Origin: an uncultured Alphaproteobacteria bacterium
GTDB taxonomy: Bacteria; Pseudomonadota; Alphaproteobacteria; HIMB59; GCA-002718135
Length of the DNA: 64,000 bases
Assembly (NCBI GenBank): GCA_902602695.1
Contig: CACKRO010000003.1
Span: forward strand, 1-64,000
Reading direction: 5' to 3'
Both the position numbers and the translations under genes were made by a program. Shown here in pieces: positions 46,829-55,315 of the stretch; within the stretch, counting starts at the first letter, position 1; every line of letters starts with the position of its first letter. The notes under the pieces were generated by a model. It ran no database searches, was not told where the DNA came from, and saw only the letters and a program-made list of their open reading frames with translations.

Positions 46829-47833
46829 TTACTGATTTAAAAATTTTGCTCTTTCTAAGAGATCAACTCCTAGTTTTTTTAAAAAATGTAAATGATCTAT
46901 AAAGATCCAATTTTCAGCTAATTTATCTCCTTGTCTCCTATATAAATCTACAACTCTCATTTCTGATTCAATATCGCTAGCATTTGTTAAGCCTAAATAT
47001 TCTCCCTTAGGTTTCATAATTAAATTTGGCCATCCAAACCAACCACCTAAATCATCTTCAGCACTACTAAGTATATGCCCATTAAATCTTACAAACTCTA
47101 AGCCATCTTGAAATGGTTTAGTATGTCCTTTTTGATAACCATCAATTGTGTATGATGCTCCTATACCTCCTGGCCCCCACCAAATCATATCATTATGCCA
47201 ATCAAGTTCTAATTCTTCTTTATAAGATTGCATCTTAGACCCTTTGACAAGGCGGTTTCGCATTCTATGGATTAGATCTAAAGTTTTTTGACTTTCATTT
47301 TGATTAGAAGTATTAAATTTTAAACCTTTATGATTCATTGGTCCTGGTGTAACACAAACGAGACCTGAAGATTCAGGAATTACAGAAAGACCTAGTTGCT
47401 GCATAAAATTCATTACATCTAGAAAAATAGCTCCTTCAGTAATTTTATTATTTTCAACTTTATAAAATTCTGCAAATCGTAATAAAATAGATTTATAATT
47501 AGGCTTAAGACCTAAAAAAGATTTATTAAATACACCCATAAAATGACCCATACTTGAGATCCATTTACCCTCATTTTTATCAAGCGAATTTATCCCCGCA
47601 TAGAATATATCTAATCGACGTTGTATAGGTGAGAATGAATCCTTAATTGGTCTCCAAAGATTATTTGCAACAATATCTGCACTACCTAACTCGTTGAAAG
47701 GATGGGTGCACTTCATACTAAAATCTTCAGATGCATATTTAGAGATAACTTCTGTTAAAGACTCAATGTCGCAACTATCTATTTCGCTAAAATAATTTAA
47801 TACTAATTTTTTTTCTACTTGTAGATCAGTCAT
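46829..47833 (-). CDS. Double NTF2/SnoaL-like protein, type A copy 2
   Basis: A 334-residue protein with the same two-domain layout as 42538 and 55315: an early CTHPFNELG segment, then LDWHNDMIWWGPGGIGASYTIDGY and the ending ENWIFIDHLHFLKKLGVDLLE. It stands alone on the minus strand and is divergent from 47940 across two LacI-type operators. The conserved W/H-rich loop in three copies argues for a shared catalytic pocket. Confidence 0.75.
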   Translation of the reverse strand: MTDLQVEKKLVLNYFSEIDSCDIESLTEVISKYASEDFSMKCTHPFNELGSADIVANNLWRPIKDSFSPIQRRLDIFYAGINSLDKNEGKWISSMGHFMGVFNKSFLGLKPNYKSILLRFAEFYKVENNKITEGAIFLDVMNFMQQLGLSVIPESSGLVCVTPGPMNHKGLKFNTSNQNESQKTLDLIHRMRNRLVKGSKMQSYKEELELDWHNDMIWWGPGGIGASYTIDGYQKGHTKPFQDGLEFVRFNGHILSSAEDDLGGWFGWPNLIMKPKGEYLGLTNASDIESEMRVVDLYRRQGDKLAENWIFIDHLHFLKKLGVDLLERAKFLNQ

Positions 47834-47869
47834 TAAATTTTGATTATATCAATAAATTAAAAAAGACAA

Positions 47870-47887
47870 TATTCATTTTTTTGAATA
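47870..47887. promoter_or_regulatory. LacI-type operator (TATTCA-N6-TGAATA)
   Basis: TATTCA, six T bases, then TGAATA. It has the same half-sites and spacer as 43662 and 50517 and lies in the 106-base divergent region between two NTF2-like genes. Confidence 0.6.
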
Positions 47888-47889
47888 AA

Positions 47890-47907
47890 ATTTCATTGCT
47901 TTGAAAT
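47890..47907. promoter_or_regulatory. Second operator-like site (ATTTCA-N6-TGAAAT)
   Basis: ATTTCA, TTGCTT, then TGAAAT. It keeps the TTCA-N6-TGAA core and the 18-base length, exactly 20 bases from the neighbouring site, so the two would sit on the same DNA face about two turns apart. Confidence 0.5.
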
Positions 47908-47939
47908 ATTTTTAAATATATCTCAAGGTAAATAAAATT

Positions 47940-49079
47940 ATGAAAATAAAAAAAATTAAAGATAAAAGACCAAAAGCTCTTCAAGATCGTCATATGCCTA
48001 AGAGTTTTGATATTTCATTAAAAGCATATGGAGGTGGAGGAACTGCAAAATCTTTAAATCCAAAACCTAAAAAACTTAAATATCAATCAATGAAGGGATT
48101 TGAAGATCAATATAAAAATATAATAGATTATATAGTGAGAATTACTTATCAAATTTGGGAAGAAAAAAATATTGGGTACATTTATGATACATACAGCAAA
48201 GATTGCAGAGTTTGGGATGAATTTGGTTTGCAATCTGGATCAGAAAAAATAGTAGCTGATACTGTACACACAAATAATGCTTTTCCAGATATTAGACTAT
48301 ATGCAGATGAAGTTATTTGGGCAGGAGATGAAAAAGTAAGTTTTCATACATCACACAGAACAATTATTACTGGAACAAATACTGGTTTTAGTAAATTCAC
48401 CAAACCAACAGGAAAAAAAGTTAGACTATTTTGTATTGCAAATTGTGTAGCAAAAAATAATGAAATTTATTACGAAAATGTTGTTTATGACACAGCAGGT
48501 TTAATCAAACAGCTTGGATTGGATCTAAATCAGGTTGCTAAACTACTTGTAGATGAAGGAATAGTAGGGCCATTTGCACCTAATTTTAAAAACTCTAAGC
48601 CAAAAAGAAATATTACTAAATTAAAGCCAATCAGTTTTGAAATTCCAGATAAAATTAATAATGTACGACAATTTGTTCACGCAGTTTATGACACAATTTG
48701 GAACAGAAGAAATTTTTCTGCAATAAATAAAGCATACTCGAGTAGTGTCGAATTTGAAGGTTCGACAGGACGTAAATTTAAAGGAGTTTTGCAATTGAGA
48801 AAGTTTATAATATCAATATTAGCTTCATTTCCTGACCTTGCACTAAGCATTGAAGATTTATACTGGATGGGAAACAACAAAGATGGTTATTTAGTTTCAG
48901 TGCGATGGGGTGCAGTAGGAACACATAAAGGTAATGGCTCTTATGGTCAACCAACAAACAGAGAGGTTTATCTTTGGGGAATCACTCAATGGGAAATTAA
49001 GAATAACAAAATAATCAAAGAATGGACTGGCTTTAACGAGCTTGCAATTTTAATGCAAATTTTAGGAGATAAAAAATGA
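47940..49079 (+). CDS. Double NTF2/SnoaL-like protein, type B copy 2
   Basis: A 379-residue protein. After a basic N-terminal stretch of about 50 residues it begins GFEDQYKNIIDYIVRITYQIWEEKN, clearly related to the start of the 44699 product. The second domain (about 235-375) carries VYDTIWNRRNFSAINKAYS and VRWGAVGTHKGNGSYG. The N-terminal extension is not in the other copy and has no signal-peptide pattern. It overlaps the next gene by four bases. Confidence 0.75.
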   Translation: MKIKKIKDKRPKALQDRHMPKSFDISLKAYGGGGTAKSLNPKPKKLKYQSMKGFEDQYKNIIDYIVRITYQIWEEKNIGYIYDTYSKDCRVWDEFGLQSGSEKIVADTVHTNNAFPDIRLYADEVIWAGDEKVSFHTSHRTIITGTNTGFSKFTKPTGKKVRLFCIANCVAKNNEIYYENVVYDTAGLIKQLGLDLNQVAKLLVDEGIVGPFAPNFKNSKPKRNITKLKPISFEIPDKINNVRQFVHAVYDTIWNRRNFSAINKAYSSSVEFEGSTGRKFKGVLQLRKFIISILASFPDLALSIEDLYWMGNNKDGYLVSVRWGAVGTHKGNGSYGQPTNREVYLWGITQWEIKNNKIIKEWTGFNELAILMQILGDKK

Positions 49080-49495
49080 CTTTAGATGAAAGTAAAAAAC
49101 TATTAGAGAATATGTATGATGCACTTAATGCACAGGACCTAGAAGCTCAGCATAAATACTGGCATGATGATATGGTTTGGCATGGACCTCCAGGCTTTGG
49201 CGATATTCATGGTATAGAAAATTTTAAATATAAAGTCCTACAACCCTTTTATGAAGCATTTCCTGATTATCATGTAAAAAATGATATCGTGGTTGCAGAA
49301 GGTGGATGGATAAGTGCAACAGGATTCTTAACAGGAACACATAGCGGGACTTATCTTGGAGTAGAAGCGACAGGCAAATCAATAAAAATGCAATTCTCAG
49401 ATTTTTGGACAATTAAAGATGGAAAATTTTTAGACAATTACGTTATGGTAGATAATCATGGTGTATTTGAGCAGATGGGGCTTAGCTTTAAATAA
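49076..49495 (+). CDS. Single-domain NTF2/SnoaL-like protein
   Basis: A 139-residue single NTF2-like domain. KYWHDDMVWHGPPGFGDIHG matches the C-terminal domain of the type A doubles, and the VVAEGGWISATGFLTGTHSGTYLG and MVDNHGVFEQMGL segments complete the cone-shaped fold. It is coupled to 47940 by an ATGA overlap and converges on the LacI gene with one base between stops. Confidence 0.8.
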   Translation: MTLDESKKLLENMYDALNAQDLEAQHKYWHDDMVWHGPPGFGDIHGIENFKYKVLQPFYEAFPDYHVKNDIVVAEGGWISATGFLTGTHSGTYLGVEATGKSIKMQFSDFWTIKDGKFLDNYVMVDNHGVFEQMGLSFK

Positions 49496-49496
49496 T

Positions 49497-50495
49497 CTAT
49501 TTTGTTGTTTTTCTTTTAATTAATCTACCTTGGACAATATGATTAATAGGTTCAAAGTCTGGATCTTTTATAAATTCATTAATTAATTGCGTTGCAAGTT
49601 TTGACATTTGTCTAATAGGCTGTCTCACAGTTGTTAGATCATATGACTTCCAGCTAGACATAGAAATATCACCATACCCGATAATTTCAATTTGATTTCT
49701 AGCTTTAAGATTTTTACTATTTTTAATAAAATCCTGACAACCAAAAGCCATCGTATCATCGGCACAAAAAATGGCACTAACATTTTTTTTAAGTATCTTT
49801 TCTGCTGCTTGGTATCCACCATCATATGTAAAAAAACCTTTTTCAATATGAAGTTTTATTTTTTTATTATTTTTTAAATGTTGCTTAAACCCCTTACTTC
49901 TTTCATCACTAACAAACGATCCTCTAGGCCCTTCAATTAATCCAATATTTAGATGTTTATTTTGCAAAAAATAATCAGCAACTATTTGACCTCCGTTTTT
50001 GTGGTCACAGGCAACTGAACTGATAGTAGGAATATTCCAACTTCTATTATACGCAATAAATTGAATTCTTTTTTGTATACAACTTTCAACAAATGTATCT
50101 GTTGGTTTTGTTGCAGAAATAATCGCAACCAATTTATCTTTTAGGTAGGGCTGAATTAATTTTTCATCAAGCTCTTCACCATCGTCAGTTGTTATTAATA
50201 AAATTCTAAAACCTGCTTGTCGTAAAGCTTCATGTAATTCAATTAGAACCTCTGGATAATATCTACTGGTAACATATGGTAAGATGACCCCAACCAAACC
50301 ACTATTTTCATTCAATATTGAATTACTTAATAAGTTAGTTGGTTTATATTTTAGTTTTTTAGCAGCTTCTAAAACTCTTAATTTTGTCCTAGTTGATATA
50401 CTAGCACCTTTTGTAAAACATCTTGAAACAGCTGACTGGGAGACACCTGCTAATTTAGCTACATCCTGTGATGTCGCAGGTTTTATAAAATTCAT
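49497..50495 (-). CDS. LacI-family transcriptional regulator
   Basis: A 332-residue LacI/GalR repressor. The N-terminal HTH is TSQDVAKLAGVSQSAVSRCF, with hinge-helix KKLKYKPTNLLS, followed by a periplasmic-binding-protein-like sensor domain (VGVILPYVTSRYYPEVLIEL to EIIGYGDISMSSW). It probably binds the TATTCA-N6-TGAATA sites, including one 22 bases upstream of its own start. Effector unknown; by analogy a sugar or polyol imported by the divergent ABC system. Confidence 0.92.
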   Translation of the reverse strand: MNFIKPATSQDVAKLAGVSQSAVSRCFTKGASISTRTKLRVLEAAKKLKYKPTNLLSNSILNENSGLVGVILPYVTSRYYPEVLIELHEALRQAGFRILLITTDDGEELDEKLIQPYLKDKLVAIISATKPTDTFVESCIQKRIQFIAYNRSWNIPTISSVACDHKNGGQIVADYFLQNKHLNIGLIEGPRGSFVSDERSKGFKQHLKNNKKIKLHIEKGFFTYDGGYQAAEKILKKNVSAIFCADDTMAFGCQDFIKNSKNLKARNQIEIIGYGDISMSSWKSYDLTTVRQPIRQMSKLATQLINEFIKDPDFEPINHIVQGRLIKRKTTK

Positions 50496-50516
50496 TATTT
50501 ATCCCCTCATTTTTAA

Positions 50517-50534
50517 TATTCAAAACCTTGAATA
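50517..50534. promoter_or_regulatory. LacI-type operator, near the lacI-type gene start
   Basis: TATTCA, AAACCT, then TGAATA; the symmetry extends to AATATTCA and TGAATATT over 22 bases (50515-50536). It lies 22 bases upstream of the regulator start and upstream of the candidate promoter of the ABC genes, so it may serve both autoregulation and looping. Confidence 0.65.
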
Positions 50535-50547
50535 TTAATTCATATTA

Positions 50548-50575
50548 TTGCAATATTTACTAATACTAATATAAA
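50548..50575 (+). promoter_or_regulatory. Candidate promoter for sugar ABC operon
   Basis: TTGCAA (50548-50553), a 16-base spacer and TATAAA (50570-50575). A start near 50582 would lie inside the operator at 50581, the classical repressor position. Motif match only. Confidence 0.45.
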
Positions 50576-50580
50576 GGATT

Positions 50581-50598
50581 TATTCATAAATGTGAATT
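50581..50598. promoter_or_regulatory. LacI-type operator over the predicted transcription start
   Basis: TATTCA, TAAATG, then TGAATT: one mismatch from the TATTCA-N6-TGAATA pattern. It is centred 64 bases from the site at 50517 and overlaps the expected start of the ABC operon transcript. Confidence 0.55.
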
Positions 50599-50625
50599 TC
50601 ACATTTTAATACTAAGGGGAAATAT

Positions 50626-51861
50626 ATGAAAAAATTATTAATAGCTTTATTATTCTCTTTTGTTAGCACAAGTGCGTTTGCTGGTGGGCATTCACCTTGT
50701 GGAGTAACAGATGGATCAATAAAGATTCTAGCAAACGAATTTACAACATACAGAATTTTCATGGATGAAGTAAAAAGTTGTGCAGGAGAAGGGGCAGATT
50801 TTTCTGTAACTCACTCCGTTGATCATAATAAATTACAAGTTGCAGCATTATCAGCTAACCCAGCTGAATTTTCTGCAAAACTTGTAACAAACGGTTCAAT
50901 TACAACTTTAATGAACGATAATTTAATTCGTCCACTTGACGATTTAGTTGCTAAATACGGAAGTGCATTACAAGACAATCAAAAGATTGTGATTGATGGA
51001 AAGATATATGCAATAGCTTTTATGGCTAACGCACAGCATCTTTGGTACAGAGAAAGTATTCTTAATGATTTAGGTATAGCTGTTCCTTCAACTTATGAAG
51101 AAGTAATTGCAGCTGCAGAAAAAATTAAGGCTTCTGGGAAAATGGCTAATCCATATGCCGGAGCATTCAAATCAGGATGGAACGTCGCTCAAGAGTTTGT
51201 AAATATGTACCTTGGTCATGGCGGCGAATTCTTCAAAGCTGGATCCGCAGAAGTAAGCATCAATAATGACAAAGGTGTAGCTGCTCTTAATATGATGAAA
51301 AGATTAACTGAAGTTAGTAATCCAGATTTCTTAACTCAAGATACAAATGCAGTTAAAGAGGAATGGGAGTCAGGCAATGTAGCATTAATGCATGTGTGGA
51401 ACTCTGGCGCAGCATCATTATTAGATGATGAGGGCGATCAAATGATTAAAGCAGACACAAGACTTGCTAACTCTCCATCAGTTGGTGGAGGAAGTGTGCC
51501 TGCAACAACTCTTTGGTGGGATGGATTTGGAATTGCAACAAATACATCTGATGAGAATGCAGAAGCATCATTTAGAGCTCTTCTTGGTGCAGCAACTTCA
51601 ACAGAGATGGCAAATGCTAACCCTAATGCAACAATTTGGTTAATTGATGGCTATTCTCCTGGAGATACTGCTGGCCCAGTTGTTGATGCAGCTAATAGAG
51701 GTGCAGCACCTTATCCAAGCTTACCATACATGTCTTTATTACATGGTGCTTTAAGTACAGAAATTGTTGAATTTCTTCAAGGTAATGAATCTGCTGAAAA
51801 AGCATTGGCTGATGTAGAAGCTGCTTATGTAGCAAAAGCTACTGAGCAAGGTTTTCTATAA
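50626..51861 (+). CDS. Sugar-type ABC transporter substrate-binding protein
   Basis: A 411-residue family 1 solute-binding protein. The signal peptide ends at TSAFAGG (about residue 19). The body shows the MalE-like pattern: FMANAQHLWYRESIL, the ASGKMANPYAGAFKSGW segment and LWWDGFGIATNTSDENAEA. A strong ribosome site, AAGGGGA, precedes the ATG. It collects an unknown solute, by family a sugar or polyol, in the periplasm for the two permeases downstream. A terminator-like hairpin after the gene would favour extra binding protein over permease. Confidence 0.92.
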   Translation: MKKLLIALLFSFVSTSAFAGGHSPCGVTDGSIKILANEFTTYRIFMDEVKSCAGEGADFSVTHSVDHNKLQVAALSANPAEFSAKLVTNGSITTLMNDNLIRPLDDLVAKYGSALQDNQKIVIDGKIYAIAFMANAQHLWYRESILNDLGIAVPSTYEEVIAAAEKIKASGKMANPYAGAFKSGWNVAQEFVNMYLGHGGEFFKAGSAEVSINNDKGVAALNMMKRLTEVSNPDFLTQDTNAVKEEWESGNVALMHVWNSGAASLLDDEGDQMIKADTRLANSPSVGGGSVPATTLWWDGFGIATNTSDENAEASFRALLGAATSTEMANANPNATIWLIDGYSPGDTAGPVVDAANRGAAPYPSLPYMSLLHGALSTEIVEFLQGNESAEKALADVEAAYVAKATEQGFL

Positions 51862-51881
51862 GCCTTACAAGTAAATATGAT

Positions 51882-51913
51882 AAAGTGGAACATTCTTATG
51901 TTCCACTTTTTTT
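51882..51913 (+). terminator. Hairpin with T-run between binding protein and permease
   Basis: A perfect 12-base stem (AAAGTGGAACAT with ATGTTCCACTTT), four-base loop and a run of seven T. This is a textbook intrinsic terminator. As the operon clearly continues, it probably attenuates transcription so the binding protein is made in excess. Confidence 0.85.
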
Positions 51914-51926
51914 AGACAAAATTTAA

Positions 51927-52955
51927 ATGCCTCACAAAACATTTTTCTGGTTCTTCTTTCCAAGTGGTTTGGCCATGCTATTGTTTATAGGTCTTCCTAT
52001 AATCTCAAGTTTTTTTCAATCGCTCCACATTGAACCTGAGCAAATTTTAATGGAAGTAGAAAAATGCGATCCATTTGGATGTAAGACTGAAACCAAAGTA
52101 GATATTGAAGCCACTTCAAAACTACAAGAAGAACAACCTCTTGGAAGATTTAATGGTTTAGGAACATACGGGGATAGAAATCATTTAGCCTTTGATCAAA
52201 TTAAAGAGGCTTGGAATAATTCTGCTTCAATGTCTGATTTTATAGATATCATACTTAATTTACCATTTTATAAAGCACTTTTATTCACCCTTACATTTTG
52301 TTTTGCTGTTACACCTCCAGTCGTCGTTCTAGGTTTTATAGTTGCCTTAAGCATTAATACTCTAACAAAAAGCTTGAAGGGCCCAACTATTTTTGGGGTT
52401 ATTCTTCCAATGATAGTTACACCCTTAATTGGATCACTCGTTTTATTCTGGATGATAGATGCGAAAGGTATCTTAGGAGCAACAATTCAATATTTATTTG
52501 ATGACCCTAATTTATCATTAAAGTCATCTAGTCAATTAACATGGATCACTTTAATTATTTATGGAATTTGGCATAATACTCCTTTTGCATTTGTTGTATT
52601 TTATGCTGCATTACAAACTGTACCTCAAGATCCTATTGAAGCCGCAATCATCGATGGGGCCTCACGCTATGAAAGGGTAAGACATATAGTTATTCCACAC
52701 CTCTATCCAGTTGCAACATTTATTATATTAATTTGTCTCATGGATAATTTTAGAGTTCTTGAGCCTATAATTGGTTTTGCCGCTGAGGGAGTTGCTCAAT
52801 CACTATCTTGGATGATTTACAATGATTTAAGAAGTGAAAACAAAATGTTATTTGGATCTGCAGGTGCTACATCTATGTTAACTATTATTGGTGTGGCCTT
52901 CCTGCTAACACCAGTTCTAATTAGAACTTGGAGAGAATTTAGAACAGAGAGATAA
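51927..52955 (+). CDS. Sugar ABC transporter permease, MalF-like
   Basis: A 342-residue inner-membrane permease. Helix 1 (about residues 7-31) is followed by a long extracytoplasmic loop of about 80 residues carrying CDPFGC (C47, C52), before five more helices. The cytoplasmic EAA loop EAAIIDGASRYERVRHIVIP is intact. The large loop is longer than in most SBP-dependent sugar permeases and could contact the binding protein. The second permease follows after one base. Confidence 0.9.
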   Translation: MPHKTFFWFFFPSGLAMLLFIGLPIISSFFQSLHIEPEQILMEVEKCDPFGCKTETKVDIEATSKLQEEQPLGRFNGLGTYGDRNHLAFDQIKEAWNNSASMSDFIDIILNLPFYKALLFTLTFCFAVTPPVVVLGFIVALSINTLTKSLKGPTIFGVILPMIVTPLIGSLVLFWMIDAKGILGATIQYLFDDPNLSLKSSSQLTWITLIIYGIWHNTPFAFVVFYAALQTVPQDPIEAAIIDGASRYERVRHIVIPHLYPVATFIILICLMDNFRVLEPIIGFAAEGVAQSLSWMIYNDLRSENKMLFGSAGATSMLTIIGVAFLLTPVLIRTWREFRTER

Positions 52956-52956
52956 T

Positions 52957-53838
52957 ATGGAATCAAAAATTAATAGATATTCAAAACAACTGATTTTAAT
53001 AAATAGTCTATTTATAATACTTTGGTTAGGAGTATCAGTTTTTCCTTTTATATGGACTTTTTGGGGATCGTTTAAAGTGAAAGCCGATTTTTTTTCAAGA
53101 GCTGATTGGATGTTTGCTGTGACAGGAGTTAATACTCTATTTGAGACAGGAGATACCTCAACAGTAAAAGCATATGTAGAATCTTGGACAGAGGGAGAAT
53201 TTTGGAAAGCTACAATGAACACAGCTATTATTACTGTGTCTGTTGTCACTATTTCTTTATTTTTAGGAACATTAGGTGCTTATGCATTATCTAGATCAAC
53301 ATATAAATATACTTTCTGGATTTTAATAGCTGCCTTAATTTTCAGAGCAATGCCTCACATTACATTAGTTTCTGGTTATTTATTCCCTTTCTTTCAATTG
53401 AACGTATGGGGTATACTTCCAACCACAATAATTGTTTTAGTCGCAATCAACCAACCTTTTACATTATGGCTACTTTATTCTTTCTTTAAAACAGTTCCAA
53501 AAGAGTTAGATGAAAGTGCATTAATTGATGGCTGTAGTTATTTTCAAGCATTTAGATATGTAATTATGCCAGTGATGTGGCCAGGCGTTGTTACTGCTGG
53601 TTTATTTAGTATGATGCTAGCGTATAATGACTTTACGGTTACCTCACTTCTTCTTAATCAAGAAAATTATACTATGGTTCCAAAAATAAATGCTTACTTA
53701 GGGACAATTGAACATAGTGGAAATTATATGTGGGCAGTCTCAAGTGTTGTTTCAGCAACTGCACCACTATTTATGATAATAATGTTTTTTCAGCGACAAC
53801 TTATAAGTGGCTTAACCGCTGGTGCAGTAAAAGGTTAA
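52957..53838 (+). CDS. Sugar ABC transporter permease, MalG-like
   Basis: A 293-residue permease with six helices and the EAA loop ESALIDGCSYFQAFRYVIMP. It pairs with the upstream permease. No ATPase gene follows in the operon or elsewhere in the island, so the ATP-hydrolysing subunit must come from another locus, perhaps a shared MsmK-type ATPase. The HAD-like gene follows after 33 bases. Confidence 0.92.
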   Translation: MESKINRYSKQLILINSLFIILWLGVSVFPFIWTFWGSFKVKADFFSRADWMFAVTGVNTLFETGDTSTVKAYVESWTEGEFWKATMNTAIITVSVVTISLFLGTLGAYALSRSTYKYTFWILIAALIFRAMPHITLVSGYLFPFFQLNVWGILPTTIIVLVAINQPFTLWLLYSFFKTVPKELDESALIDGCSYFQAFRYVIMPVMWPGVVTAGLFSMMLAYNDFTVTSLLLNQENYTMVPKINAYLGTIEHSGNYMWAVSSVVSATAPLFMIIMFFQRQLISGLTAGAVKG

Positions 53839-53871
53839 TTAAAATATAGTAATAAATAAAATTCTTATTCT

Positions 53872-54531
53872 ATGAAATACAAAGCATTATTATTTGGATC
53901 TATTGGAACACTTATAGAATCCTCAGATATACAACGTACTTCATTTAATGAAGCGTTCAAAGAGGCTGGCCTAGATTGGTATTGGGATGAACAAGATTAT
54001 AGAAATTTATTAAAAAAATCAGGTGGTACAAAAAGAGTTGAAGATTTTGCTGAAAAAAATAATGTTAATGTTAATGCATCTCAAATAAGAAATAGAAAGA
54101 CAGAAATTTTTAGCTCATACATAATTAAAAATAAACAAAAATTAAGAAAAAGTGTTTATGAAATTATAAATTTCTCAAAAAAAAATAACATCAAACTATC
54201 TTTATCAACATCAACAACTATTAATAATGTTGAGGCTATTTTTGAGAGTTTATCAGATCAAATTACAAGAGAAGATTTTGATTTTATTGGAAATAAATCT
54301 TTAGTTAAGTATGAAAAACCTAATCCTGAAATATACAAAGTTACTTTAGAAAATTTAAATATTGAAGCATCCGATTGTATAGCTATCGAAGATACTGAAG
54401 AAAGTAGTCAATCTGCTATAAATGCTGGTATTAAATGTATTGGTTTTCCAGGGGATTTTCATTTAGATGATAATTTTGAAATGTGCATCAAAAAAATGAA
54501 CGTATTAGATCAATCTATATTTTCGCTGTAA
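53872..54531 (+). CDS. HAD-like protein lacking the nucleophilic aspartate
   Basis: A 219-residue HAD-superfamily protein, beta-phosphoglucomutase/CbbY-like in layout. Motif I should read FDxDGTL but here reads FGSIGTL (G9 and I11 where both catalytic Asp should be). Motif II (SLSTSTT), motif III (KYEKPNPEIY) and motif IV (IEDTEESSQSAINAG) are retained. As the phosphoryl-accepting Asp is absent, classical phosphatase or mutase activity is not expected; a binding or regulatory role, or altered chemistry, is possible. Its operon with ABC transporter and SDR suggests a role in the island's sugar catabolism. Confidence 0.85.
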   Translation: MKYKALLFGSIGTLIESSDIQRTSFNEAFKEAGLDWYWDEQDYRNLLKKSGGTKRVEDFAEKNNVNVNASQIRNRKTEIFSSYIIKNKQKLRKSVYEIINFSKKNNIKLSLSTSTTINNVEAIFESLSDQITREDFDFIGNKSLVKYEKPNPEIYKVTLENLNIEASDCIAIEDTEESSQSAINAGIKCIGFPGDFHLDDNFEMCIKKMNVLDQSIFSL

Positions 54532-54547
54532 TGACAAAGTAAAATAC

Positions 54548-55315
54548 ATGTTTTTAAAAGATATAAATACAAAGAATAAAATTGCATTAATTACTGGAGC
54601 GGGCAAAGGTATTGGAAAAGCTTGTGCTATAGCTTTAGCAGAAGCTGGTGCTCATGTAATTATTATCAGTCGTACAGAAAAAGATCTCATAGAAGTTCAA
54701 AAAATTATTAGAAAACTAAAAAGGAAATGTACCTACTTTGTTTGTGATGTTACAAACATAGATGAAATAAAAAAAATATTTACCAAAATATCTAGATTAG
54801 ACATCTTAATAAATAATGCTGGAACAAATAGACCTGAGTTTTTTACTAAAATTAAAAGAAAAGATATGAGTGAAGTTGTAGATTTAAATATTAAAGCTTC
54901 TTTTGACATTGCACAACTATCAACTAAATTAATGCTCAAATCTAAAAATAGGAAAAAAATTGGTGGTTCAATTATTAATTTATCTTCCCAATTAGGAAAA
55001 GTAGGAGCGCCATTAAGAAGTGTGTATAATATGACAAAATTCGGTATTGAAGGTTTGACAAAGGGTATGGCGATTGACTTAGCAAAATATAACATACGTG
55101 TTAACTCAATTTGTCCGACTTTTGTAGAAACACCAATGGTGAAAAAATTTTTTAAAAATAAAGATTTTAAAAAATCTGTTATAAAAAATATTCCCTTAGG
55201 TAAGGTTGCTACAGAAAGTGATATTGCAACTGCAGTTGTATATCTTGCATCCGATGCATCTTCAATGATGACGGGCTCATCCTTAGTTATAGATGGCGGT
55301 TGGACAGCAAAATAA
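54548..55315 (+). CDS. Short-chain dehydrogenase/reductase (SDR)
   Basis: A 255-residue classical SDR. The cofactor motif is TGAGKGIGKA, with INNAGTNRPEF, the catalytic Ser in SIINLSSQLG and the YxxxK in YNMTKFG. The late MMTGSSLVIDGGW ending is typical. It oxidises or reduces a hydroxyl/keto group on a sugar- or polyol-like substrate. Its stop overlaps the next start by one base (TAATG), so the two products are translationally coupled. Confidence 0.92.
   Translation: MFLKDINTKNKIALITGAGKGIGKACAIALAEAGAHVIIISRTEKDLIEVQKIIRKLKRKCTYFVCDVTNIDEIKKIFTKISRLDILINNAGTNRPEFFTKIKRKDMSEVVDLNIKASFDIAQLSTKLMLKSKNRKKIGGSIINLSSQLGKVGAPLRSVYNMTKFGIEGLTKGMAIDLAKYNIRVNSICPTFVETPMVKKFFKNKDFKKSVIKNIPLGKVATESDIATAVVYLASDASSMMTGSSLVIDGGWTAK

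Noticed and set aside
55300..55314. TTG start five codons upstream in the last NTF2-like gene
   Set aside because: The ATG at 55315 overlaps the SDR stop as TAATG, the usual coupling in this genome.
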